Assembly: GCF_051020985.1 (NCBI RefSeq)
Contig: NC_135009.1
Location: forward strand, 16,248,606-16,312,605
Source: Nomia melanderi
Lineage: Eukaryota > Arthropoda > Insecta > Hymenoptera > Halictidae
Reading direction: 5' to 3'
Length of the DNA: 64,000 nucleotides
The notes under the pieces were generated by a model. That model was not told where the DNA came from and did not search any database. It saw nothing but the letters and a program-made list of their open reading frames with translations. Position 1 is the stretch's first letter, and each line of letters begins with the position of its first letter. Below are positions 1 through 12,872 of the stretch, piece by piece. The translations under genes and the position numbers were made by a program.

Positions 1-43
1 GCTTTCTTCGATCGCTTATTCGACGAACGATAGTAATGTGGTA

Positions 44-155
44 TTAACCCCTTGTCCTACGACTACGAGCGAGACTCGCGACGAAGATTTTCAATATGAT
101 TCAACAAATGTATTACTCAGTTCGTTCGAATTCAAAGTAAATATTATTCCTCTGT
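44..155 (+). repeat. TTAA element, family F (left part)
   Basis: Starts TTAACCCCTTGTCCTACGAC and carries the family palindrome cgagcgagactcg. Its inner sequence (tattattcctctg) matches the copy at 28573-28680. Confidence 0.55.
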
Positions 156-902
156 AATCGACTCTAAATCGGCGGAGGACTGAGAACGCTGGCTTCTCGA
201 TGGTTCTATCGATGTTTCTTGTTCCGATTCGAGTCGAAGGCCGGTAAAAGGGAATTAAAGATAATTATGATGTAATCGACATGGCCGACGGGCCGCGTAC
301 GTACGCCGCGATAGAAAGCGACCGCTCCGCCGATAGGCAAACAAGACAACAAAAACCGATTCAGAGATACCGGCGAACACAATTGACGAGTTAACTCGTC
401 CTCCCCCTTCCGACAGGTCGCCAGCTCCGGCCGCGTATTGTCCGGCCGTGAATGGCGAAAGCCGCCGGTGCTCTGTGCGAATCTTAACACGCGGCCGGCC
501 AATTGGATAGACCTACCTTTCATCGCGCTACTGAAGTCGCTAGTCCGGATTAATCGTGAATCGTAACTCGGCGCGGCTGTCCTCTTGCTCTTATTCGCGG
601 GACCGTGGGACTTATCGGCGACCGATCTGCTTCTGTTCTGTCCCCGGCGGACCGGCGGCTCGGCTCGCGACTCGAATATAGTTTATTCCCTGCCTCGAAC
701 CTCGATTATCCGATTTAATTGGGCGACCGGATGAATGGGCACTTTGAATTGGAAAGAAGAAACTCGAAGCGTCTCTGAGAAATTCGATCGTTTGTGTCCT
801 GGAATATTGTCCAGTAATCTTAATTACCGGGTTTGTGGATGACCGGGAGTATAACGATCTGCGTTTTAACCCTTCGACAGATTCTTTGGAATATGCGAAA
901 CC

Positions 903-1103
903 TTAACACTTTGACTGCCACGTACACAGAAACCAGAAACTGAGAAATCAAGATTCCTGTTAATAATTGCTCCATTATCTTCCTTGTATCTCATATATCC
1001 AACGAAATTCGGTTCGTTCGATGCCTCATGAAAGAAATCAATGTCCACGTTTCTGTAAAATATGCCACCCGAATTCGGGTGATGTGGCAGTCGAAGTGTT
1101 TAA
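903..1103. repeat. TTAA element, family I
   Basis: About 200 bp between TTAACACTTTGACTGCCACG and a right end reading tggcagtcgaagtgtttaa, an inverted repeat of about 18 bp. A perfect 16-bp palindrome CACCCGAATTCGGGTG lies at 1066-1081, 22 bp from the right end. The interior matches 36244-36382. Confidence 0.75.
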
Positions 1104-1923
1104 TAATATAAGTAGTGCAGTAGAGCCTGCAGAGTGCAGAGTTGACCTTTTTTTGTATGTAAGTTACCAGCGACACCAAGCCGTTTTGAGGGAGTGTTGA
1201 CGAAGATGAGGAAATTGTTTTATCGTTGAAGAAACCGTGGCTAACAGTAGTTAGCGATATATTTGTCGCGACGCCCATGGAGTGCAAAGGTTCGAACACA
1301 ATGTCGAAGTTTGGAGGAACGGTTTACGAGTTTGATTCGTCGAGTGATCGGACTAGCGAGGATTTCTTTATAATATTCTCGAACGCGAATCACCTTGGAC
1401 GGAATGGGGACGCGATTAACGCGAAAGTGCAGGGTTAATTCGAAGGAATTCCGTTCGCGGCTCCGCGAAACGAGAGTCGAACGGCGTGTCGAAGCAACAT
1501 TCGAAGCAGCGAAGTGTAAGTTGTCCGGGTTTGTGAACGTTGCGTGTTTTCCGGCGGAAGCCCTTCGGAAAATGGGGGATAGAACGAACGGATGAAATAT
1601 CTCGTTTCGATTCGATCGCGTCGGAGTTAATTAGCTGGTAGTCGGACCGGTATGCCGACCAGCGGGAAAAGAAACGCATCGGCCATGAGACTCGGCAACG
1701 GGGAGGCGCAACTTTGTGCCTAGAGTCGTTCGATAGGTGAAGGTAGAGCCGCGCGAAAACAGGCCACCGCTGCGATTCGCTGGAAACAATCGTTGGATCG
1801 AGTGTTCCTCGCGAGTAGCGTATGTGAACGGAAAGACGAGACGTTCGTCGTTTCTTCTCCTTTCTGTGAAACGAATTGGGAAGATTTCGAAGATAAGCTG
1901 ATCTCGCGACAGTAATTAACCAG

Positions 1924-2230
1924 TTAACGCTAGGTTCACGGACGTTTATCGTTTATTCTATTGTTCCTAGAAACATTGATGTTCGACCGTTTAGATCTTG
2001 GAAATTAGGAATTTAAAATTAAGTTATTACGATACGTATTCTTGTAACTGCATCGACCAGAACCGACATAAACGTTTGAAAAATCTCTCACTGTGCGCGC
2101 AATAAAATCAAATAATGAAGTGCGTACTCAAACGCAGGTCAAATGCAGTTGAAATATATCCTAACGAAACGCTAAAGCGAAACGAAGAATTACACGTTTG
2201 TCTCAAGAAATGAATAATCTAATCATAATA
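1924..2230. repeat. Family C left end followed by a family M segment
   Basis: TTAACGCTAGGTTCACGG at 1924 is a family C terminus. From about 2070 the sequence matches 52284-52420 at roughly 80 percent by eye (gcgcaataaaatcaaat, atatatcctaacga), which defines family M. Confidence 0.5.
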
Positions 2231-3221
2231 CTACTCTACTCATAATAACGAGTTTTTGACTCTGGTTTTGTAAATTTTCTACAATCACATTGGCTTCTGA
2301 GCGACGCGATTAAGATCGCCAGTTGTTCAAGCTACGCTGTTTCCACTCAAGATTTACTTGCAACATTTATCGTTATTAACAGTAGACATTCCGCGTCTAA
2401 CTAACCGAATCGCTTCGTTTCATTAACGCTACATTCACAGAACCAATTTGACGGATACCGAATGCTCGGAACGTATCAGTAACAGTTTCCATCGATTTCA
2501 ATGCGTGCAATTACGCGAATAGCGATACTCTGCTCCTGAAGCTGCAATTTCCACGATTAAAGACAAACGCCTGGTTTTCCAGGAACAATAGAATAAAGTG
2601 TAGAATAACAACCAGAAGCTTGACACGATACTAACTCTTCCAGCGATGAATTCTTTATTTCTTCACATAAACATGTTTCATTAAAATATACTCTACGATT
2701 CGTCCTTCGACGAGTGTACGCTCCATTTTTCGATTTTATCGCGCGCAGAACGAGAGGTTTTCCAGCTGAATTCCACAGTGAACTGGCCAAGCGTTCCGAA
2801 AGATCGATGTTTGCCCGGAGAAGCATCGGCGATTTCCCATCGCGCCGAGAGAACGACCGCGCGGGAGAAGGGACTCCTCAGAAACCTGATTCGGAAGGAT
2901 GATCCGTTTCGGTAAGGGGGCGAGAGAGGAAGAGGCCGGCGCAAGTGCGAGCTTTCGCTCGCGACCTCGACACGCGCTTCTCGCCGCGAAAAAATCCACT
3001 CTCGGTGCATCGGCGTCGTCACGGGGACGAAAACCGGCTGCTAAAGGGACACGCTGCTTAAGGAAAGGAAGGAGGAGCCGGGCGAGCGAGCAGTCGCGCC
3101 CAGAATCCTGGAGAATTTTTCTCCTGCCCCCGTCCTCCGAGCGTTCCCCGCACCACGAGCGTCCTCGCGAGCGGTTTCGCCGGCTTCCAGGCATCGGCCG
3201 GGCTCCCGGCATTAACGAGGG

Positions 3222-3484
3222 AACCCTTTGCACTCGACGATACTTTTCATGAAAAATATTCATTACTTTCCGACCAAATATTGACACCGCGCTCTGAAGC
3301 TTTTCGGTAGACGTTCGACGCTTTCCGATGAAACGCTATTAAGACTGTTAAGAAACAAAGCTATTTTATATAAATACTTCACGTATCGATGCATTGTACG
3401 AAACTTGATGTTGTACGTGACACTTTGTAATTTTGTTATATCAAATCAATTGGACTGAGAGTCATTTCTCGAGCAAAGGGTTAA
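3222..3484 (+). repeat. TTAA element, family A
   Basis: Left end aaccctttgcactcga, with the flanking TTAA decayed. The right end is ctcgagcaaagggttaa. The interior has the family hallmarks atttcacgtatcgatgcat-like and atcaaatcaattgg. Its terminal TTAA at 3481 is also the first TTAA of a second, incomplete element reading TTAACCCTTTGCACTCTCGA. Confidence 0.75.
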
Positions 3485-4803
3485 CCCTTTGCACTCTCGA
3501 GCATACCCGATGCAATATTCAAAAGTTTTCGGGTTTGCCCGCGTGAAAACGGTGTTTCGCGGCGAGCAACGGGGAAAAGGGGAGACAAAGTTGCTCGTTA
3601 CTCTCGGGATTCCCGGGAAACTCGAGCTCGGGGGAACGGAATTTTCGGGTTACCGAGGTTCCCCTGTGAGTCGAAATTCTGCGGACGAGAGCCGGTGGCT
3701 CGGATAACGAGCGACGCGCGATCGCACGGAACGCTGCACACCGGAACGAAGAGGCTTCTGCTCTCTAGGAACCGCGAGCGGAAAACGGGAACGGCTTCGC
3801 GAGCTGCGGACGCGTTTGGGAGTCCTAAAATCCTTCGGAAACAGAGGCGGAACAACGGGAATCGTGCGCCGGGTAAAAGAGACACGTTATTTTCCGGAAA
3901 TGGGGATTCTTGTGAGCTCGATCGTCGTTGAATTCAACGGAGCTGTTCGATTTCATTGCTTATCGAATCGATGCATCGCGCTGAGTTTAACATCGCCCTT
4001 TGTAATTCCGCATCCAGCCGAGAAGTTGACGTTCCGTCGAGATTAAATTTTCATATTTCGAAGACTAAGTCACAAAGGGATGATTTAATTACTCGAATAT
4101 CAAGAGATCAGCGCGCAGTTTCCTTTTGTTCTATCAATTATACAATTATTATGAAATAATTGAATTATTCTGAATTACTTGGAAACGTCCAATGGAAATG
4201 TTTAGTAACGTAACTAAGCTGACTCTACTATGTTCTTCAACGTACATGATTTCTCTTCGAGTCAGTTTCACAAAATATTGTCGTTACCTCATCAGAAGAT
4301 GTTCGAACATTTCTAGCGAAAAACATCCGAGTGCAAAGGTTAACAATCTTCCAATACGCAGATGCACCGAGGAGCAGGTTTAGGAAAGCCGCGGTCGACT
4401 GGAAAACGATCAATCGCGTACTCGAAGGCGAAAAATCGATTCTCCCACTCGAATCGGCGGCCACCGGCTCCAAACAAGTATCGAATAGCCGGGGAACGCC
4501 GTAAATTCCTTCGCGTCGGGGCAGCTATCGGCGGGAGCGAGTAAAACGGAATCTCTACGGGCGTACGGAGGACCGGAACGCGTCCTGGAATTCCCTCGCG
4601 GGACAAGAAACGCGCGGCGGCCGGTCGCGACGTTATCAGACGGATTTTCGCGCGTTTCCAGCCTGAGCTCTCCGCGGAGGCATATATTTTCGCCGGGCGT
4701 GTTTTTCTCCGCGGCGCGGTACGCACGCGGTGCGTGCGCTCGCGAACGGGAGGGAAAGAGAGTGCTCGCGAACTTGCCCCGCCCACGCATTGCGCCAAAT
4801 CTC

Positions 4804-4940
4804 TATAAATACCGTAGAGGCGAGAGAGCACGTTTACGCGCGCGCGCGCGCGTGTAGTTGGGAGCAGGCCGGTTCAGGAGGCGAGAGAGAGAGAGAGAGA
4901 GGGAGAGAGGGAGAGAGGGACGGAGAGAAAGAGAAAGAGG
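4804..4940 (+). promoter_or_regulatory. Candidate core promoter: TATA box, (CG)n and GA repeat
   Basis: TATAAAT at 4804-4810 follows a GC box-like ccccgccc. It is followed by (CG)8 at 4837-4852 and a GAGA-rich tract at 4883-4940. TATA plus downstream GAGA tracts are common at insect promoters. No start codon can be tied to it, so it may be a Cip4 upstream promoter, a non-coding start, or chance. Confidence 0.3.
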
Positions 4941-5264
4941 TTGCCGGTGGGTGTTGGTCATTGAAAATGATACTTTTCAGTGTTTCTTCGATGGCGAATT
5001 GAACGGCCATACCCTATTAACTAGTTGGCTGAAACGTTCGCGTTGAAAGCGATCGAAGTTCCTCTGAAAGAGAACGACACCGTGGAAGAATTGGAAAATA
5101 GAGTTGCAACTGTTAGAGACGTTAACTCGACTTCTTTGGGAAATTGATTTAATTCGATTGAATTCGGATGGGCGTTCGTATTGATTTTGTAATGGATGAG
5201 TTTCTCAGAGCGGTTGAGTCGATTTTTTGATGTTTTCTGACGTTTGTAAATTTTCAGGGAATTA

Positions 5265-5506
5265 TTAACCCTTTGCACTCGAGAATATTCTTCTCAACAA
5301 ATATTCATTATTTTTTGATGAGATGTCAATGATATGTTTTACAACTAACATAAAGAAATACCTTGCACAAATTAAGTAACAACTATTTTATTTCGATGTT
5401 CCATGCGTTGATGCATTATATAAAAATTTAATATTGAATTCTAAATTTTATCACTTCCATGGGTCAAATGGCGACTGAAAAGCGCCTCTCGAGTGCAAAG
5501 GGTTAA
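5265..5506 (+). repeat. TTAA element, family A, intact 242-bp copy
   Basis: Perfect 19-bp terminal inverted repeats: TTAACCCTTTGCACTCGAG at the left and its reverse complement at the right. TTAA at both ends fits a piggyBac-type target-site duplication. This is the cleanest reference copy of family A. Confidence 0.88.
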
Positions 5507-6427
5507 TATTCTTTTTAGTTATTCGAGGACTCACTCGTGTTTTCTAGAGTTTCTGAATACGTCATATAATAATTTTCATTTATAAAACATTAGTTTTGTC
5601 AATTTTTCTTTTGAACATAACCACACTGGCTTCCGAGCGACTCAGATCTTAATCGACGCGTTTTCTCGATACCTCGGAGGTTACCGATCTCAGTGAAATT
5701 CAGACGAAAGTCCAAACAAATAGCGAGGCTATACCGTAGTCTCATCGACGACGTCCGATGGATATTCCGATCGGATTTTCTTCGATGCCTCGAGGAATTC
5801 CGGAGAACGAGCGTCGAAACATTACCAGTATCGAGGCACCACCGTACTTTCTCGTGCATTCCGGCCCGAGGTTCGAGGCGCTCGAACTCGAATCGTTAAG
5901 ATCCGTCGCTCGACCCGCTAATGTATATTTAACGCACAAACGAGCGCTTAATTGGCCGGTTAATCTATTTCGTAGCGGGATATAGGCGAAGCCTTAGAAA
6001 CGCGGGGCCTCGCGCGCCGGAATTCCCTCGAATCGCGTGATCGGCCTGCCGGTGATCAAGGGAATCGCGTAACGCGCCTTCGGATTTTTGCCGACCGGCC
6101 GCACCGAGGATGAACCCGAACGAAACGAATCACGTGTCTACAGGGTGTTTCTCGGCGCACGTTCACGCTCGTTGATCGTACAATCTTATTCGATTGTTCC
6201 CCGAGACAAATCGACGCTCGTTCCTATAATCTTGGAAATTGGAAGCTTGGAAATAGCCGATCGCCGATCATATTCGCGTAATCGCGCCGATCAGAATCGA
6301 CGCGAACGTTCACCGAATACTGTTCCTAGGATTTGTTACTCGTCGGAACGACGCGTTCCGTAAACCTGAAATCGCGGGGCGATCGCGAAGGAAACGGATC
6401 CGACGAAACAAGTCGGAGATTTAGAAA

Positions 6428-6836
6428 ATTCTCTCGTAGAGGACTTTGTTCTCTAGATAATCGATCTTAAAAGTTCATTTAGAAGTAGAAATGCTAAGTC
6501 ATCAGGTGCATTAACCGACTCTTACTCAAATATCACGCGTGTTCTATATCCTCCACTCAATTCTTGAGATAACCTTCCAAATTATCCTATAATTTCGGAA
6601 ATCGAACGATCTAGGGAACGACGCACGAGAATTCCCTCGCAGAGGACTTTGTTCTCGAGATAATCGATCTCAAAAGTTCATTTAGAAGTAGAAATGCTAA
6701 GTCATCAGGTGCATTAACTGACTCTTACCCAAAACTTCACACGTGATCTATATCCACTCAATTCTTATGAGATAACCTCCCAAATTATCCTATAATTTCG
6801 GAAATTCAACAGTCTAGAGATCGACGCACGAGAAAA
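6428..6836. repeat. Tandem duplication, 203-bp period
   Basis: Two adjacent copies beginning near ctctcgtagaggactttgtt (6431) and ccctcgcagaggactttgtt (6634). They share aagttcatttagaagtagaa and aattatcctataatttcgga. The copies differ by small substitutions and indels. No coding potential is seen. Confidence 0.85.
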
Positions 6837-7037
6837 CGTCAGTCCACACCCTCCACTTACCGTTTCACGTGAAATAATGGTCTCCCCGAGTGTACCAGGG
6901 TTTCGGGAACACCCCGTGCAACCCGGGGTTTCCATCGTGGATCGATAAACGCGATGGCAGAGCGCGAGCCATGCGTCTTTCGCTCCGGCGAGAAACGCGG
7001 ACGGATTATTGCACCGGTTATTACGTCCTAACGAGTC

Positions 7038-7066
7038 CGCGGCGGCGGCGGCGGCGGCGGCGGCGC
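7038..7066 (+). repeat. (CGG)n microsatellite
   Basis: An uninterrupted GGC/CGG triplet run within a CpG-rich block. It creates Arg- and Ala-rich chance frames. Confidence 0.95.
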
Positions 7067-7537
7067 GGCCGGTCGGATTATTCCCGCGGACTATCGGGGG
7101 ACCGAGGCCGGTGAAATTCTCGGTTATCGGTCCCCGGTCGGCCCCGAGGAAATCACGTAGACCCGATCGCCCCGAGTCTCTCTCTCGCGTTTTCTTTTTC
7201 CCTCCCTTTTTCCCGGCGCCGATAGGCACCTCGTAATTGGCGTATCGATTTCTAATCGCGGATACGACACCGTTCACCGCGGACACAATGGCGACGAGGA
7301 GCAGCGGGGCCGAAGGGGAAGGGGGTTTCTAGTGGCTCGTTGTTGTTCTCTCGGGCCGCGTGTACACACCTTCGACGTCGACCCGATCGGCTGAAGAAGA
7401 TTCTTCGCGAAGAATCACGGTCCTCCTTTCCGTTAACTCGTCGAGATTGAACACGGATCTGGGTTGAACACTGCACACCGAATTCCTGTTCTCCGTTTCA
7501 CCCTTTGCACTCGAGATGTGACTCTCTGCCTCGTCAC

Positions 7538-7768
7538 TTAACTCTTTGAACTCTGTAGGATTCAATATTGCAGCAGTTGTAATATTAAACATTTCGATGA
7601 ATCTTAAAGAAACTACACTAAAATTATTCCATTTGTTCATCCAAATGTTCTACTAAGGGGAATAAACGATCGAAGAAATGTTATAGCATTTCTCATTCTC
7701 GCTAGGAATACTGTAAAAATTAGGTGCAATTGTTGATAGGTTACGAAACCTGGAGTGCTAAGGGTTAA
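7538..7768 (-). repeat. TTAA element, family D (inverted)
   Basis: 231 bp. The ends are TTAACTCTTTGAACTCTG at the left and ggagtgctaagggttaa at the right, reverse-oriented relative to 15125-15357. Just upstream, at about 7501, sits a stray family A end (ccctttgcactcgag). Confidence 0.8.
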
Positions 7769-7833
7769 TTGTATATAAATTATGGAATTTGATGTATCAG
7801 TGTGTGAAATATTGGAACGAAGTAGCTCTGTTA

Positions 7834-8037
7834 TTAATACTAGAACTACCGATTGACATGTGATCTCTATAAAAATTGTAACAATAGATTATTTTCAGTT
7901 TCCTTGGATATTCATTATATTCAAGTGAAACTATTTGTTTTCAAAATCATTTCGAATATTCGATGCTTCGAAGATATCAATAATTGCAAGACAAACAAAT
8001 CGAAACCAGTGATTTTGACTGGTAGTTCTAGCGTTAA
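7834..8037 (+). repeat. TTAA element, family B
   Basis: 204 bp. The left end is TTAATACTAGAACTACCG and the right end ggtagttctagcgttaa. The palindrome ACCAGTgattttgACTGGT is at 8005-8023, 14 bp from the right end. Confidence 0.82.
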
Positions 8038-8734
8038 CGACGTCGCTGTATCAAATGAAACGCATTTCCGGTGAATCCCGGCTTTCCGAGTGCTCTTTCA
8101 CTAGCAAAACGACTTTTGCACGGCTGATTGACGAGCGGTGATCATCCGGTAATCAACGTGTTGGAAATGTTGAGTCACGTCGAACGCGGAGGGACAGGAA
8201 GGGTTAACACTCGTATCAACGGTGCGCAGTCGTCAGCTCGCAGGCTTTCCCTACTGCGAGCCGACGACGCGCCGATCCTCGGCGGAATCGTGCGCGCACA
8301 AGGTTACCCAACAGGCAACGCGGATTAATCTGCCCTCGGCAACCTTGAAGCAGCCCCGGCTGATTCGCGGCGGACTCTAATCCGTTTCCATGTCTCCGTG
8401 TTTCACTCCGACCGGCGGAATCCCTGGGCACCCGTGGACCGGCAGGCGAGTTACGATCGAAAGTACAATGCACACGGGAGATCCCCCGAGCAAAGACGAT
8501 TCAGCGGCGCGAGATCTTCGGTCTGGATCGCGCCTGGTATTTCATAGGTCTCCGGTAACGGTCTGTGAAACGTACCAGTAGAAATGCTCGTCGTTTCTAC
8601 TCACGGACGCGAACCAATTGTTTCCGTTGGCATATATTGCGTCTAGGTTGAACCTACAATCGAGTTTTCCAGTAGATTCAACGTTTTCCGATAAGAGACG
8701 TCATTCTTTGAAACGTGACGAGGAAACACATAAG

Positions 8735-8981
8735 TTAACCCTTTGCAGTCCAAAAATTTGTCACTAGAAATATTCAATTTATTTTTGAGATGTAGATGAC
8801 ATTTTTTTAAACTAACTTACCGAGGAATCTATTCACAAAGTAAGGGGAACAATGGTATTTTATTTCCACATTTAACGTGTCGACAGATTACTCGGGACTT
8901 AATGTTAAATACGAAATTTTACAATTTTGATGCACCGATCGAGTGGTGACTGAGAGGCACCTTTGGAGTTCAAAGGGTTAA
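8735..8981 (+). repeat. TTAA element, family A
   Basis: 247 bp from TTAACCCTTTGCAGTCC to ggagttcaaagggttaa, with the subterminal ggtgactgagaggcacc. Confidence 0.8.
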
Positions 8982-10137
8982 AATAGTACAGTTTCGTTGT
9001 AGAAGTTATGAAGCTACGAAGCTACGATCACCGAAGCATTAAGATTCTTCGAATATTCTAATTCAAGTTGGATCTTACACAGTTCAGAGCAGATTCCGGT
9101 CAACTGACGAACAATTTTTGTGCTGGAGAACTTGGTCTCGGCGCGAGAGGACGCACGACCCGAAAGTTATCGGTCGCCGGCGAGCCGTTCGCCGTCGAAA
9201 TTACGGTACCCCGAGATTACGCGTTCCAACTGGTCGCGTAGGTAATCAATTTCGAGGGGGCCGCGGGGGGACGGAGTAGCCGGGATTCGCCCGGATCCAA
9301 CGGGGGACTCGAACTTCGACATTTAACGCCGACCGTGCCGGGAACTTAAAATTCTGCGTTGTCGTTCGTTCAGCTTCGCATCAATTCCAACGTTCGATTG
9401 ATCGGTTTGTCGATTTTTGCCATTCCTCTCGCTTCTGTCTCCGCTGAGAACGATTTATCGTCTGACTTGTTCACCTTTATTTTGTATTTTCAAGTTACAA
9501 TCGATACTTTCTTCCCTGTGTATTCGTTCGATTAATAGTTACATTTTGAGAAATTCGGTTACCATTGTCTATTCTTTTGCACTCGAGAGACGATTTTCGC
9601 CATTCGATTCGACGCTTTATTCGGAGGTTCTTGCTTCACGACCGGCGTCTCGTTTCTCGTTCGTATCGCGACTATCACGGAAACACCTCTCGCGAAGCGT
9701 ACGAACACGCAGCAACGCGTGGACCACCGGTAGCCCACGCAACGCGAATGGAAAGTAGCGTGCGTGCGAAACATATAGGCGGTCCACTCGACGCGCAGAA
9801 AAACTCGGCGACTTCGAGTCGCTTATCCTCGTCCCGCGTTTATTTTTAACGTCGCTCCTTCGCTCGGGAAATCTCCGCGTTTTTCTCAATTTCTACCCCT
9901 TGCACGACTTATTTTTCAACCGCGGTCGATTCGACTTCGCCATTAAAGCGTCGAATGCCACGGGGGTCAGCAGTGATCATTCAGTCAAACGATAATTATT
10001 TGTAAACATTCTTACATTAAAAACAACGCTATCGAACACGACAACATACTGCGAGATAAACCTGCAATAAACCGATTCAATGAAACAAATAATTTTACAT
10101 TATATTCCTTTATTTTGCTAGTGAAACCGTGCAGCAC

Positions 10138-10334
10138 TTAACTCTTTGTCCGAAGTGCTGTCGGTTTCTCACTTCGAGATTCACGTCGACGTTAGTTCAT
10201 TCGATTATAGCTTAATATGACGCTCTATTTTTTTATTCAAGAATATTCGAGAGTCGTTGAAATGTTACCTTTAAATACAATTACTACAAATAAATATAGA
10301 AAAAATTGTTAAGACAGGTAGAGCTAAGGGTTAA
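10138..10334. repeat. TTAA element, family L
   Basis: Ends are TTAACTCTTTGTCCGAAG at the left and agctaagggttaa at the right. The first half matches, in inverse orientation, the segment at 47485-47619. Confidence 0.65.
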
Positions 10335-11606
10335 AGTGTTAATAATTTGCAAAGAGAGACAAATTCTCCTCCTCGTTCGCCTCGTACAATATTTACGCGA
10401 GTTGCATCCCGCGTAAAGTCTTCGTCGCGGGTATCTCGCGTTCTTACGAGACAAGGGATTTTTTTGCGTAGTCGCCGGGTGAACGAATATAGCAGGCCCG
10501 TACTGCGTATAAAAATTTCGAGTCGGTGTGTAATATCATCGCTTTTATGGTCTCGTGCCCGTTACACGGCCAGGATTCGGGGACCGTTCGATTCCTTTCC
10601 TGTTTCGTAGCTCGTTATGCATGCACGTAACGCGCTCGCGCCGCCGAACGGGCTTACGTAAGGAGGCGAACGTACGATTTTCGTTTCGCGACGCAGTAAA
10701 GCCTCGCGAGCCGAGCCGAGCCGAGCACGAGAGCACCGGAGACGGTGAAAATGCCGTGGAAATTGCTCCCGATCCCGATACCGCGCGGCCAACCTCTAAT
10801 TTCGCCGGATAATCGCGCGGCCGGGGCCGCCCGGTCTCCTCCTATCGCGCTTTCCGCTGACGATCCGCCGCTCTCCCGCTTCGCCGGCTAATTTCTCAAT
10901 TGCCCGGCCGCCGGGAACTGTAATATCATTCCGAATAATCGCCGGGGATTCTCGGAAACGCCGTGAATCACGCCGCCGAGCGTGCGCTCGCCGAGATTTT
11001 CAGTCTTTTTCCGATGTTCCTTCGCCGGTTGTATTTTTAACCCGTTGGCCGGCCGATCTCTTGGCCGCGAATACCTACAACAGCGGAGAACGAGGGGGAT
11101 GACGACGAACCGAGGTGGTTCGGACGTCGACGGCGTGATTTACGTTATACCGGGGAAGAACGGGTCGCGTTCGTCTTCGCGCAGTTGTATCGATGGCTCG
11201 AAGTGTGTCGCTCGTTACGGTTTTTCGTCTGCCAGGGGACTTATCTCGCGATTCTGTTATTCAGATAAGTCGCGTAGCTTCGTTAGGAATTGCTCGGTTT
11301 ATACTCTGATAAGAGAACAAATGATATTCCGTTGGAATTTTTTATTAACACTGGGACTACCGGGCGGATCAAAAGTGCGATAGGAAGCTCTCGAATCTAA
11401 AGAAATCTGCTTCTCTGATTGTTATTACAAATTATACATACCTCAGTCCTATTGCTCGTGATCGTTAACCATTCTAAAGTTTCTCTACGAAAATAATCAA
11501 CTCTTCCTGACGAGATATAGATTACATTCTATTAATCTAATAAAAGAACACCTAAAGCCATTCGACAACTCTGCTGTATCAGATCACCCTTTTGTCAGAT
11601 CGTCAG

Positions 11607-11810
11607 ATAACCCTTTGCAGACGAATCTCTCAACGCAATGAAATGTCCATGTTGAAGGCTACGTCGCAAACGAATGATTTAACTTCTCAAACACCAAGAG
11701 ATCACACGTAGTTTCCTTTTCCTTAATCGATCAAGCAATTCATATCCAATAATTACCTTCATCCGCCAAATGTTTTCTACATTTCCGGTAATCCTCGTGC
11801 AAACGGTTAA
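11607..11810 (+). repeat. TTAA element, family E
   Basis: Left end ATAACCCTTTGCAGACGAA, right end ctcgtgcaaacggttaa. The interior has caccaagagatcacacgtag, typical of family E. It shares its terminal TTAA with the family A element that starts at 11807. Confidence 0.72.
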
Positions 11811-12049
11811 CCCTTTCTCGAAAGTTTTTCAATGGAAATATTCAACATTCTCTGACGAGATGTAGGTCATATCGTTTGAAACTAATTTAACGATAATTCA
11901 CAGATACATTAAGCGACAGAGGTGTTTCATTGAAATACTTCACGTAGCAATGCAAACTTTAATTTAAAACATTAAATATTCAGCTTCATAGTTGTGTTGC
12001 ATCGAATCACCTGGTGACTGAGAGTCACCTATCGAGCGCAAAGAGTCAA
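11807..12049 (+). repeat. TTAA element, family A
   Basis: Left end TTAACCCTTTCTCGAAAG, right end tcgagcgcaaagagtcaa, so the terminal TTAA is decayed to TCAA. The palindrome GGTGACTgagAGTCACC is at 12013-12029, 20 bp from the end. Confidence 0.8.
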
Positions 12050-12729
12050 ACCGCGAGTATTTTCGAGCGTTCTCGTTGGAACGTCGATCGGGGCACAGGT
12101 CCACGCGTGCTCCTATCTCGCGGTCGCATCCTCCGTCGATATCTGGAGCTGAGATTGCGCGGCGCGTTTCCAGCGCAGCTCCCGTTTCTCTGCGAGAAAG
12201 TCGTCGAGAGTCCTGTCTGTCGCGCGTGATTCACGCGTGTTCGCCTCGATCGGCGAGGGAGCGAGGAGGGCAGGGGCTCGAAAACGAGCGACGAAAAACA
12301 GGAGATGAATCAGTGCGGTTCGCGCGGGATCGTATTGGCTCGAGATAACGAGAGAGCGAGAGCTCGACCCCACGTCGGCCGAAGCGGATTCGTTTCGGAA
12401 AGAAGGGAGGCCGAGGGCTTCGAGGGTCCTCGTCGACGGGGATTTCGTCCACTCGAACGGAAAAAATACTTAACGTCGAACATACGCGGCAAACATTTCG
12501 TTTGCGTCTCGCTCGAACCCGCGCGACAAAGCGAGCCGGCCCGCGGGGGGCCGCTTTGTTTTCGATACGATCTCGCCGCGAACAGATTGAACGATCCACG
12601 ATACGCGGCTCTTTCCCCCTGGAGAAACGCGCCACGTGCTTTCATCTTTCTTCCTCATTGTTCCACGATGGAACTAGCAATCAAACCAACTAGTTTTCCT
12701 GTACTTGAAAAAATTCATTCTGAGCGATG

Positions 12730-12872
12730 GGCTCGGTGGTACCAGTCGAAATGACTGGTTTTTGCTTGTTCGATTTGAGCATTGCGAACGTCTGGAGGAA
12801 CTGGAAATAATCTGTTACAGGTTTTATAGGGATTGTACGTGAATTGTATCGAATTAGTTCCAGTGTTGACAC
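12730..12872 (-). repeat. Family B fragment (inverted)
   Basis: Reverse-oriented family B: palindrome ACCAGTCgaaatGACTGGT at 12741-12759 and a right end agttccagtgttgac. The TTAA ends are decayed. Confidence 0.6.
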
